In this document: positions 54,880 through 64,000 of the stretch, in pieces
How positions within the stretch are numbered: position 1 is the stretch's first letter
How the letters are laid out: each line of letters opens with the position of its first letter
DNA from: Mesostigma viride
Lineage: Eukaryota; Streptophyta; Mesostigmatophyceae; Mesostigmatales; Mesostigmataceae
Length of the DNA stretch: 64,000 bases
Direction: 5' to 3'
Assembly: GCA_009746045.1 (NCBI GenBank)
Contig: RPFO01000909.1
Location: forward strand, 28,773-92,772
Translations under genes and position numbers: made by a program
Notes under the pieces: model-generated
What the model was told of the DNA's origin: nothing
Databases searched by the model: none
What the model saw: the letters and a program-made list of their open reading frames with translations, nothing else

Positions 54880-57800
54880 AGGCAAAAGAAACAACCTGCT
54901 TCCCTAGAATGGAAGACCACCATTTATAGCAACCACCTGTCCAGCCAACCCCTACCTGGGTGGCTGGGGTACAGGTGCAAGCACAAAAAATATTCTTTGA
55001 AAATTATTTTTTCTCTTTGTGCTTTACGGCGTTGCATTCTCCGCTCAGCAGGTTGGTCATATATAAAATGAGCATACAGTAGCTCACCAAATCCATTTCT
55101 GGCCTTCCTTTGCTAATTGCATGCATCACCACAAAACATCAAATTTATTACAATATGTGCGCTAGCTCTATTATACGGTGGAATAACACAGACATGTCTA
55201 CCAGATGGCAACACGGCCATCTGTATGCTAGGGTGAGCACACTATGTGAATTTGCAGGGCCAACCTAGCAGCTGTGCCCCTGCTCTAACCACATCTCCTT
55301 ACATGGCTATCAGCCCAATATACTATCTATGACATGCAAGAAAGAAAACCTTCTACCTACAGTAGGGGGGACTCTTTGTCCCGACCCAGGTTCACCCTCG
55401 GGTTAGTTATGTAAACCATTTTCCCCCTGACCTCCCTCGCAAGGGTACATAAGGTCACTAGATAGCTAAAAGACCAGAGATGAAATTTGGAAGACGTCAA
55501 AACTCGACGCCACCGAAGTGGCGCCGAGAAGCCGCTGGGTCAAAACCCAGGGCCTGAGCCCACAGGGCTGGCGGAATGTCCCGCCCCGGGAGGCTGCGGT
55601 GGAGGCCAATGTAGCGCGTGACTGAGAAGGCCGAAGCCCACCGGGCGCGCAGCTGAATGGCCTCTGGCGACTTGCCAGCGATGGCGTCGTGCGTCGCCCC
55701 CCCCATGTCGGGAGCTGTGAAAAGTAAACATCCCCAGGATGCCCATGCGGGCCTGCACTGCCTCCCACTACTGCTAGCCTCGCTGTACGTTACGTACGCC
55801 CCGAAAAAGAAGTGCATCCGGGGGCTGGCCAGCCGTCAGGCCCGTCGCAGGAGCCACAAAGAAAGTGGACGAGACATGTTGGGCCACCCCCTGCGCAGTT
55901 TCGGGGTTGCGCAGCTCAAGGGCACCGTCCGTGGGCCCTGGCTCGAGAAGGGGGGGGGGGCCAGGATGGGCCACATCCCGAGCCCGCAGCCCTAGCGCCT
56001 TGCTAATGCGTAATTACTGCTGGAAAGCAAGAATAATCAACGCCCTCAAATGCACCTGTCGACCTGAAACTAGCAACAGGGCAGTAAAATAGCAAAGGCG
56101 CACGGGCATTGGCGGTCGAGGGCTGACAGCCGGAACAAGCCGCTGCCAACCTGCTAGCAGGCGGTCCGCCAGTACCCCATTCCGAACAATGTCGGGGTAC
56201 ATAGTACAGGTGCAGACAGGCCTTGGCGTGCAGTGGCATAAGGTACGCCCCCCCCCCCTCTGGAATGGTAGACAGCAGAATCCACTCGCAGATAATGGCT
56301 TCCGCGTCAGCTGGGTCGATAGGGCCAGGTGGTGAGCACTCACGCCACGTACAAATCCGAATCTGATACGCCCCCCAAAACATCCTCCCCAGCGCGCGTG
56401 GGCAAATCGCAAATCACGCCAAGGTGTGGTAAAAAAGCGGGCATAGGATCTGGTAGTGGCATGTTGCCACGACGGTTGTCCACAATCAGCCGTATACGGC
56501 CGTCGGGCTTTCCGACCCCAAAAGTACCGTTCACCATACATGTAGGCGGCTCCTCAAAATATCCACCCAGCATCCCCCTCTCCACACACACCGTGCAAAC
56601 CCGCGCGAACTCCTCCATGCTACACCCCCGCGAGATCCGCATCGACTTCTGCGAGATCCGCTCTGCTGGGCTCTGAGCGTCCGTACCATCTTACATGAAC
56701 TCTCATCATTCAAAATTGCTCCCCAAGAGGTGGGTAGTAAGTTCAGCACATCCACTTGGCCACCTTCCCCCGGACCAGGCAAGGCCAAGCGTGCGGCTAC
56801 TAACAGTAGGTAAGGGGCTCCTTAAGCATATTCACCCCCATCCACTACAGATCCTGCCATTGCCGCTACGGAACCACCGTTCCGGCGGACAAAGGAACTG
56901 CAAGCATCATCGATCCCATCTAGGGCCGCCTGCTGCAGAGGCCCGGGCACACGGGCTGAATCTACAGCAGGCGGGTCTCGCCCCCACCCTCCATCCAGTT
57001 TAACGCCCTAACTGCTTGACAGGCTAGTGTGCGAGCTTTAAAAGCCAGACTCATCATATCGTGCCTACAGCCTAAGCGTACCTGCTGCCACCAGCCACGA
57101 GCTGGAAGCAGCGCTGGAAGAGGCAGCGGAAGGAGGTACCGCTCCCTCACTTGTTGTTGTTGGACGGGCCGCCCTGCCCCTTCTTGCCAGGACCCTGGTC
57201 CAGCTTGTGTTGCAGCTTCCCCATGCTCATCGCGGCCCGGACCGCCGGAGACGCCCACATTGCCCCACCCTCCTGGAATGGCAGCATGCCGACGGAGTGC
57301 CCTTCCAGCCCGTTGACCCCACATCCACCGGCTGACATGCCGTGACCAACTTCGCCAGGTACACACTCGTCTGCTCCAAGCTCCAGAATCACTTCGTCCG
57401 GAGCGTGGCGTTGCCCGGTAGCCGAATTCCGTGACCATCGTGTCCAGGATGCCAGCCATCCGCAGGATCAGCATGCGCCTCTCCCCGCTGGCTGTGCTGC
57501 CCCCCTGCATCGTCAGCATTATCGAGGCACGGATGGACTTCCCCCCCTGACGCTCTCCGCGTAGTCCAGCATCCCCGGCAGCACCGCCACCAGCATGTTG
57601 CTCAGCACGACCGGCACTGCATGCCCGCTAGGCGCCACAGCTCTCCCTTCGTGCGCGCCAGCCTTCCAGCAGTCGTCGCCGCCGCTGGGCTTGCAACTGC
57701 TGGAGTCTTTGCCTGGTCTGGACAGCAGCTTCGACATAGCCGCTATCAGGACGCCAATATCTCCGCCAGTGAGGGCGATGCCCGGCCGGGTTGGAAGCCC

Positions 57801-58507
57801 TCCAGCTGGGGTTGCATACATAGCCCGTCTCGGTCCCCAGCAGCCGCGACCTATGTTTCGGTCTATGTAGGTCCGCCGCATCTCTGTCGGGTGTGCACAC
57901 CTGGGCCGCCATCCTCCTCCCCACCGCCAGCCCAACCATGCCCCGCCCCTCCGCCCCCACCTGCCGGAAGGGGAATGTACCCCTTGTTCCCACCGCACCC
58001 GTTGACGCAACGGGATCCAGCTCTGCAATAGCCTCCCCCAGCTGCGCTGCTAGCACATCGAGACCAGGTCCTCGATCCTCCCCATCCCAATCGCTAACAA
58101 ACCCCCTTTCCTCCAATGCGTCCATGACGTTCTTGGCACGCCCCTTGTTGAGCTTCTTGATTCGCTCTAGCCGACCCCCCTCCCCTAGGATCTTCTGAAC
58201 CGCAGTGGCAGCCTCCTTTGGGGTGCATCCCTCCATGGCTGCTTGCTTGAGTTTCACTATATGAAATTCCGTTCCGGGGCTGTCAGTGTCGAGGTCATGG
58301 TGGGTTATAATGCTTGATGTGTTGCCTTGCGTTTTGGTTTTTGTGATGTGGTCACGTGAGGTTCTCAGGCAAAAGAAACAACCTGCTTCCCTACATAGAA
58401 TGGAAGCCCACCTTTTATACAGTAGCAACCACCTGTCCAGCCAACCCCTATTTGGGTGGCTAGGTTACAGGTGCCAGCACAAAAATATTTTTTTCTGAAA
58501 ATTATTT
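54880..58507 (-). mobile_element. Tyrosine-recombinase retroelement, copy III (deleted)
   Basis: On the minus strand: A1 (58507-58367, outer end lost), Gag, N-terminal RT, recombinase, B1 (about 55290-55091), A2 (55092-54880). The B2 repeat is missing at the left end. A deletion of about 1.5 kb joins the recombinase N-terminus to the RT at about 56345-56350, removing the catalytic half of RT and all of RNase H. The copy differs from copy II by many small insertions at TA sites listed in the findings. Confidence 0.88.
55466..58298 (-). pseudogene. Gag, partial RT and recombinase remnants, copy III
   Basis: Gag from 58298 in several frames (KGRAKNVMDALEERGFVSDW, VLSNMLVAVLPGMLDYAESV, RMLILRMAGILDTMVTEFGY, KGQGGPSNNNK at about 57150). 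RT N-terminus at 56642-56340 ends after VGKPDGRIRLIVDNRRGNMP and DLPTRAGED, before the catalytic Asp. Recombinase part 56330-55497 keeps LRVRDVAHPG-like sequence, then RWASAFSVTRYIG with the Tyr. The HxxR box is degraded. Non-functional. Confidence 0.8.
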
Positions 58508-59039
58508 GGGACCATACATGTAAGCGTCAGCCATAACTCATGGCTAGGACATTATGTAGGCATATTCAAACGTAGGTTGTGCACATCTTCCTTAACAATG
58601 CTCAATGTGGCGGCGGTGATCAATAGCAATTGTCAGATCTACAACATCATCATCTAGATGTCGCCGCAATTCCATCAACCAATTATTAAGGTACGTCCGC
58701 TGGGTCATTTCGTAACAGGATGGCCTGCAATCTTTTGCACTATGCGTGACGACATTGGTAGACCTAGTAGGCGAGCCGGCACTCAAGGACAGCTCAGCAT
58801 ACATATGTAGCGCCGGACAGCACTTAGTTGGACAAGTAATATCCGTCAGCATAAATGCAACATGCCTAGTCGAGTCATCAAACGGCCTCAGTGAAAATAG
58901 AGTACATATGTAGGCGCATTAATATAAATACCACTACGCCTCTCCTTGCATGGACGGCCAATTTGTACATAATCACGACTTTGGGCGCACATGGGCTTAA
59001 ATCAAAATTTATAGCCCAAACAATATGTATATGTACATA
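58508..59039. other. No recognised gene
   Basis: Unassigned; the part near 58575-58620 resembles 34070-34130. A minus-strand open frame of 86 codons at 58592-58852 has no recognised domain. Confidence 0.35.
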
Positions 59040-60180
59040 CAGATTGTACAAGACCTGTTGACTGTAAAATTACCAACCACAATTTCTTGCCAATTGACCC
59101 CAGCTGGGGCCGGTCCGAGTCCAAATTATACAGAATCTACATAATAGATAGTAATTAATCACGACTTACCAAAACTCTCCGACATTCAGATTGGTCAGGC
59201 ATGCAACTGGGTCATCCGATCCACAGGTCCCTTTAACATCATACATATGTATATAGCCGGTGCACAGTTAACAACCAATTACGAATCTTGGTAAGCAAGA
59301 CGTAGAAAGAAACAATGGCGGATCATAGCCAGCCTAGCTTGCTTAATGCATGGTCCCCGGACACACAAACTGGCATCATCCTAAATTAAGTAACACCGGC
59401 ATGCGTCACACGCCGGCCTGAACAGACAGTGCTGAAAACGCCACTAGAAACAACGTGGCCACGCACCCCAAGGCTACTGCGTTAACCGTACACGTAATTG
59501 TACAAGGTTCTCAAGACTGACAACATGAAACTCACCCATCGACCCCTTGGGCCGGTCCGAATCCACTATACAATAATTAATCACGACTCACTAAAAAACC
59601 AATTTAATCAGTCAAAGATTCGTTATAAAACCAGCCAACCCTACAGGTCCCCAGCTGATCTCAGCCGGTGCAACCAAATATGTACGAATCTTTGCAAGCA
59701 AGTCGTACGTATAAAACCTACAACTAATTTCCTCGGACCACTATGTAATTAATAGCCACCGACCTTTATAAACAACCGGGGCATCCAAGAGAGATTCCGG
59801 CAGGCGAGCATGAAACCCTTTGTACAGATCGAATTAGTCAGCCCATGTCGCAGACAGCCTTCCACATGCAGGCCAAGGCATAGCCGCCCTAACTTTCCCG
59901 CATGCGTTAAGTTAAACTATATTCAGAGAAAAGGAATTCTATTACTTAGTTTTCCGGACCATGCACCTATATAACAACAGCCGCCGACCATTAATACAAC
60001 CGGGTTCCCGGTCCTTCAAAGAAAATTTGGCGCTCAGCTTGGAACCCTTTGGAAAATCAAGTCAACCCATGTCGTAGACAGCCCTCCACATATGCCCTCC
60101 ACATATGTATCACCGCAGGCCAAGCCATAGAGGCCCTATCAATCGATCCGCATGCGTTATAATTAATCTATACATATATA
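59040..60180 (-). mobile_element. Tandem beta A-repeat remnants
   Basis: The main copy (59300-59934) is a nearly full beta A repeat on the minus strand with about 25 bp of adjoining body. Degenerate A-like copies precede (about 59095-59299, with GGGGCCGGTCCGAGTCCA) and follow it (59935-60180, with CGCATGCGTTATAATTAA). B repeats are not evident. This looks like an array of solo A repeats of different ages. Confidence 0.7.
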
Positions 60181-60506
60181 CTTCCAGACAGTGACGTGAA
60201 GTATGTAAACACGTATCATTACATGCTATGAGCCTCATGTCTGCCTTAGACATAACATTCATGATGTCACATCAGTCATCACATTATTAGATGGAACCGA
60301 TGTCATCATGATGATGATGACACACATGCCAGCCAAGCATTGACCTTGAAGCTAACACATATGGTGCACATCACACCAAGGTACAGTCAGTGCCACTTTT
60401 CATGCAAGCAAGTGCTGCCACAAGTGATCCATGTACTACATTATATGTACCCAACCGTGAGTGAATGACTCAGCCTAAAGCAAGCAATACAGCTGCGATG
60501 TAGTAT

Positions 60507-60590
60507 TAGCGATGAATGGCAATAGCAATAGCGATGAATGGCACTAGCAATAGCGATGAATGGCAATAGCAATAGCGATGAATGGCATAT
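60507..60590 (+). repeat. 22-bp tandem repeat
   Basis: Nearly four units of TAGCGATGAATGGCAATAGC plus two bases, starting at 60507, 60529, 60551 and 60573, with a single A/C difference in unit two. Confidence 0.93.
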
Positions 60591-61579
60591 ATAAACTGCC
60601 GGGTGTAGAACTTCGAGCCCGTTTCAAGAACTATGTACACAATTCTCAAAACCGACTACATAATTCTCAGCTCATGAATAATTAAATCAGCAACTATCTA
60701 AGCCAGCTGAAAATATATTGTGGGCATGTGCGAGGCATGTGGGACATTCCTAACAAACCCGGCCTTAGGCCTAATACCTCCGCTTACAACATTATGGCAA
60801 CTGAAATACTAAAAACGTAAGGAAGCAGTCAATTGGCACACACTGGGTTAAATTCAACCCTTGACACTGTCCATACCTTGCTTGTGAACGCAAGCGTCCT
60901 CGTTTGCAAATTGCAAGCCTCACAATTGTTTAACCTCGATCGCGTGACAGCCATGTATTGAGACGACACCAGCATTGATCAATCGAATAATTGTCACGGC
61001 TTTATATTCTCGAATTTTCAGGAAGGCGTGGTGGCCTGATTGAATGCCGGAGGCTGGCAGCTCCTCTTAAAAACATTGAGTAGCTCAGAGCTACGTACAT
61101 GTACATACACTGAAGTGTCGACATAGTTTTGTCAATGCATCTACATATGCATGTAGTACATACAGTCAGCGAATGCATTCGTCACGTGAGAAATATATTT
61201 GTGGACAGCATGGCATACGCACCGCTCGAGGTCACTTACATGCTTGTAACGCGGCCAGCTGCGTTCGAGAAAACGTAAGCAAAAGTTGTGATGGGATTCT
61301 CGACGGACCAAGAGCTCAGTGCAGGAGGGTCACCGAGCCCAGCCTTGAGGGCGAGCAGGTGCTCTTTGTCATCTGCTGGGTTCGGCCATCCATGGCCAAG
61401 AGGGACAACAGCCCTGGAGTTGGGTTAGAAAGATTTCAACATACTTACATATTAGTAGAGGCGGAAAAACATGCTTCATTTATAATTAATATTCATAATT
61501 TCATATTGATATCACAAAATACCACGGCTGCAGCCCCAGAGGCAGTGTACCTAACCCAGCTCAAGATTAACTACATTGT

Positions 61580-61664
61580 AGTAGTGTACATACATGTAGT
61601 GTACATACATGTAGTGTACTACATGTAGTGTACATACATGTAGTGTACTACATGTAGTACATAC
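61580..61664 (+). repeat. TACATGTAG-rich tandem repeat
   Basis: Alternating 15-bp (GTGTACATACATGTA) and 14-bp (GTGTACTACATGTA) units. Each contains the palindrome TACATGTA; the two unit types differ by TACATACATGTA versus TACTACATGTA. Confidence 0.9.
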
Positions 61665-63472
61665 TTAAATATATTAGACGTTTTCTTGGATTTTTCCCCA
61701 TTGGCATGTCCGATTGCTTTCTGGGGACAGGACATACAGTACCAGTGTATCTAACGGGCACTTTTCTGGGCCCCATACCTTAGCATGTGGCAAACAGCCT
61801 CCCTAAAAATTGGAGCTCATTAGAACTGACAACAATTAACGTGTAAGTTATATGGTTTGGCAGTTGGCCACCCAGTGTGCAGACGCTAAGGAACTTAGGC
61901 AATAGTGAGTATTAAGGCCCACTAACTAACACTTCGTATGCCATCCAAAAGGCTCCACACCATGCCAATTATTTGACCACAACGCACAAGGACGTGGCTG
62001 GGCACATCATGTGCCCTGGCCTTACCTCGGCACGGGCAACCTTATGTGGGTGTGTACAGCAACAAGGCAGGTAGCTAGAATGCCTAGCCAACACTTCTAA
62101 AGCATATTTAAGGTTTATGGTGTGAGCATCATACCAATTCAAACGCACCCTCAATGTAGAAAGCCATATCCACTATTAATTGCCCAACCATGCAAGGTTT
62201 ACTAAAAACAGTCTGTCGGTCTGACAGGACTTTATCGGAGAAAGCATAAGTATCATACATACATACTGCTTCAAGCCATTGAAGGGTTCTTACCATGGTT
62301 ACCTTGCCTTGCTTGCATATGATAATAGGTCTCTCCCATTTTAGTGGGAGAAAGGCCAATAAGACAACAATAACCCGAGGGCCTCAGTACCTACGTGCAG
62401 TTCCAACCATGCAGTACTTATGGGCCCCTCAGAACAACCACTGCCACCTTTCTTTCCAGAGCAACTGTTTGCGAAGAAACAACCTCGAGTTTGTGAGCCT
62501 CTAACCACAATGAAGCCGCTGCTAAGAAAGGCTGCGTCAATATTCATATAAAACTGAGTGATGTTAATAGCAAACTTCTTCCAAGATACCGCTCAACAAT
62601 TCCCTGACAGCTTGTCGAGATGCCACGGCTCACGCTTTGACACGTCCCAGCCATGCAACATGGATAAAAACACTGAAAGGTGCCAGGAATCCGGCGATGC
62701 AATTAGCATGGAATGGCATGCTACCTGGCGCTAATTGCACGGAAAGTTTAGCCAAAAACTTGCGTTGTAACCCTTTTAAGGAAGCGAAACATTAATGAGG
62801 CGACGCTGAGCACACGATGGTATACCATTAACGGCATTGGACATCCTTCGCACAGCGGCGCAAGAAAGAACTGAACCTTCCGTGGAATACATATTAGGAC
62901 GCGCATCCCGCGAGCCTGGAGAGTGTCTTACCCATAATGACGGAAATCTTGCCGAAACCCAACAAAAATTTTAAATGTTAACCAATAACAATTTAATAAA
63001 ACGCATCCTTGACAATAATTGAAGCGCACTAAACCAGACAACAATCACGGCCGCCATGCAGCGTGCTTGCAATCTCATGTATTCCTCTCGACAAAAATTT
63101 CAGATTGGACCCCCGTGGCGATCAGGTAATCAATAAAATCATCGACACTGCAAAACGCACAAACTCCGCCATGAAGTCAAATCATTAAGAAATTGTTTAA
63201 AAATTCAGATTCGCATTCAGATTCGCACGATTTCTCTGCATTCCGTGAGCTATCTTTGTCTACTTTGCCTGAAAGCACGTCGCCATGGCCAGCTCCGGTA
63301 GAGGTGCGCGCACCGTGCACCACTTTTTCACGGTACGGACGGACCTACCGCCAATTTTTTCAGCACCATAAAATTCGTGCTGGGACCGTCACCTTAAGCT
63401 CGATGCGAAACGCATTAGTTTTGCAAGTTGCGCAAGTTCCATAAGTAATGTGTTTCGCATTATTTAACTGAG

Positions 63473-64000
63473 GGAGGGTGGGAGGAAGGGAGGGAGGGGG
63501 GAAGGAAGGAGGGAGGGGGGGGGAGGGAGGGAGGGAGGGAGGGAGGGAGGGAGGGAGGGAGGGAGGGAGGGAGGGAGGGAGGGAGGGAGGGAGGGAGGGG
63601 GGAGGGAGGGAGGGAGGGAGGGAGGGAGGGAGGGAGGGAGGGAGGGAGGGAGGGAGGAGGGAGGGAGGGAGGGAGGGAGGGAGGAGGGAGGGAGGGAGGG
63701 AGGGAGGGAGGAGGGAGGGGAGGGAGGGAGGGAGGGAGGGAGGGAGGGAGGAGAGGGAGGGAGGGAGGGAGGGAGGGAGGGAGGGAGGGAGGGAGGGAGG
63801 GAGGGAGGGGGAGGGAGGGAGGGAGGGAGGGAGGGAGGGAGGGGGAGGGAGGGAGGAGGGAGGGGAGGAGGAGGGAGGGGAGGGAGGGAGGGAGGGAGGG
63901 AGGGAGGGAGGGAGGGGGAGGAGGGAGGGAGGGAGGAGGGAGGGAGGGAGGGGGGAGGGAGGGAGGGAGGGAGGGAGGGAGGGAGGGGAGGGAGGAGGGA
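63473..64000 (+). repeat. (GGGA)n array running off the window
   Basis: More than 520 bp of GGGA units with frequent one-base-longer (GGGGA) or shorter (GGA) variants, continuing to the end of the window. It is much more heterogeneous than the arrays at 7942 and 12610. Confidence 0.97.

Larger units (their letters stand above)
60181..63472. other. Mostly unassigned; two small tandem repeats
   Basis: Contains the repeats at 60507 and 61580. Open frames (61173-61628 plus, 62129-62359 minus, 63193-63444 plus) show no domain. A minus-strand GTAAGG donor near 62025 ends an open segment, but no acceptor or domain supports an exon. Confidence 0.35.

Noticed and set aside
58070-58085. Small insertions in copy III not at TA (for example GA or GAT near 58062 and 58075, TCG near 56113)
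   Set aside because: They do not fit the TA footprint pattern and were left out of the count; they are ordinary indels or errors.
1-64000. CRISPR arrays, rRNA genes, bacterial operons
   Set aside because: No spaced direct repeats with unique spacers, no rRNA core sequences and no closely packed same-strand gene runs were seen.

Overview
This window is a repeat-rich nuclear eukaryotic locus, with no sign of prokaryotic gene organisation. The evidence is spliced coding exons with GT-AG junctions, several retroelement classes, terminal-inverted-repeat elements and long tetranucleotide arrays. Three features together suggest, without proving, a green-lineage alga or similar protist: plant-type LRR exons of 72-75 nt with phase-2 introns, tyrosine-recombinase retroelements with split direct repeats (an architecture known from Chlamydomonas TOC1 and from PAT/Ngaro elements), and a LINE with a restriction-like endonuclease.

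Host genes are sparse and all recognisable pieces lie on the minus strand. Six isolated LRR exons (45117-45188, 38748-38819, 29987-30061, 28952-29026, 19782-19853, 13644-13715) each have splice sites, and every one splits a Leu codon in phase 2. A possible linker exon (7700-7803) would convert phase 2 to phase 1. A C-type lectin domain exon (94-513, phase 1-1) lies at the left edge. Strand, order and phase are all compatible with one gene of more than 45 kb whose product carries extracellular LRRs followed by a lectin domain, with introns filled by transposons. A cluster of LRR genes is the alternative.

The dominant content is one kind of mobile DNA: elements with split direct repeats in the order A1-body-B1-A2-B2. 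One copy, 45413-50731 (minus strand), keeps this whole structure plus Gag-like, reverse transcriptase, RNase H and tyrosine recombinase regions; its two A repeats are identical over 208 bp, although the reading frames are broken. Two more copies (20049-24664 and 54880-58507) are internally deleted and rearranged. Non-coding elements with the same A1-body-B1-A2-B2 layout occur in three sequence families: alpha (1054-3322, 30817-32862), beta (9525-11854, 34436-37442, plus A-type remnants at 59040-60180) and gamma (25981-28057). They look like non-autonomous passengers. Other mobile DNA includes 5'-truncated LINE copies (40612-42785, 12110-12605, 8541-8584, and a different LINE tail inserted at 21724-22525), a MITE-like element (17797-18491, related fragment near 38035-38405) and a foldback/TIR element (14969-16405).

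Simple repeats include (GGGT)n at 6513-6699, (CCCT)n at 7942-8104, (GGGA)n at 12610-12908 and from 63473 to the window end, and a 7-bp satellite at 16766-16846. Comparing repeat copies inside the window reveals many small insertions that turn TA into TATGTA, TACATA, TACGTA or TACAGTA. This is the pattern left when TA-targeting cut-and-paste transposons (Tc1/mariner type) excise, and it is the most unusual signal here.
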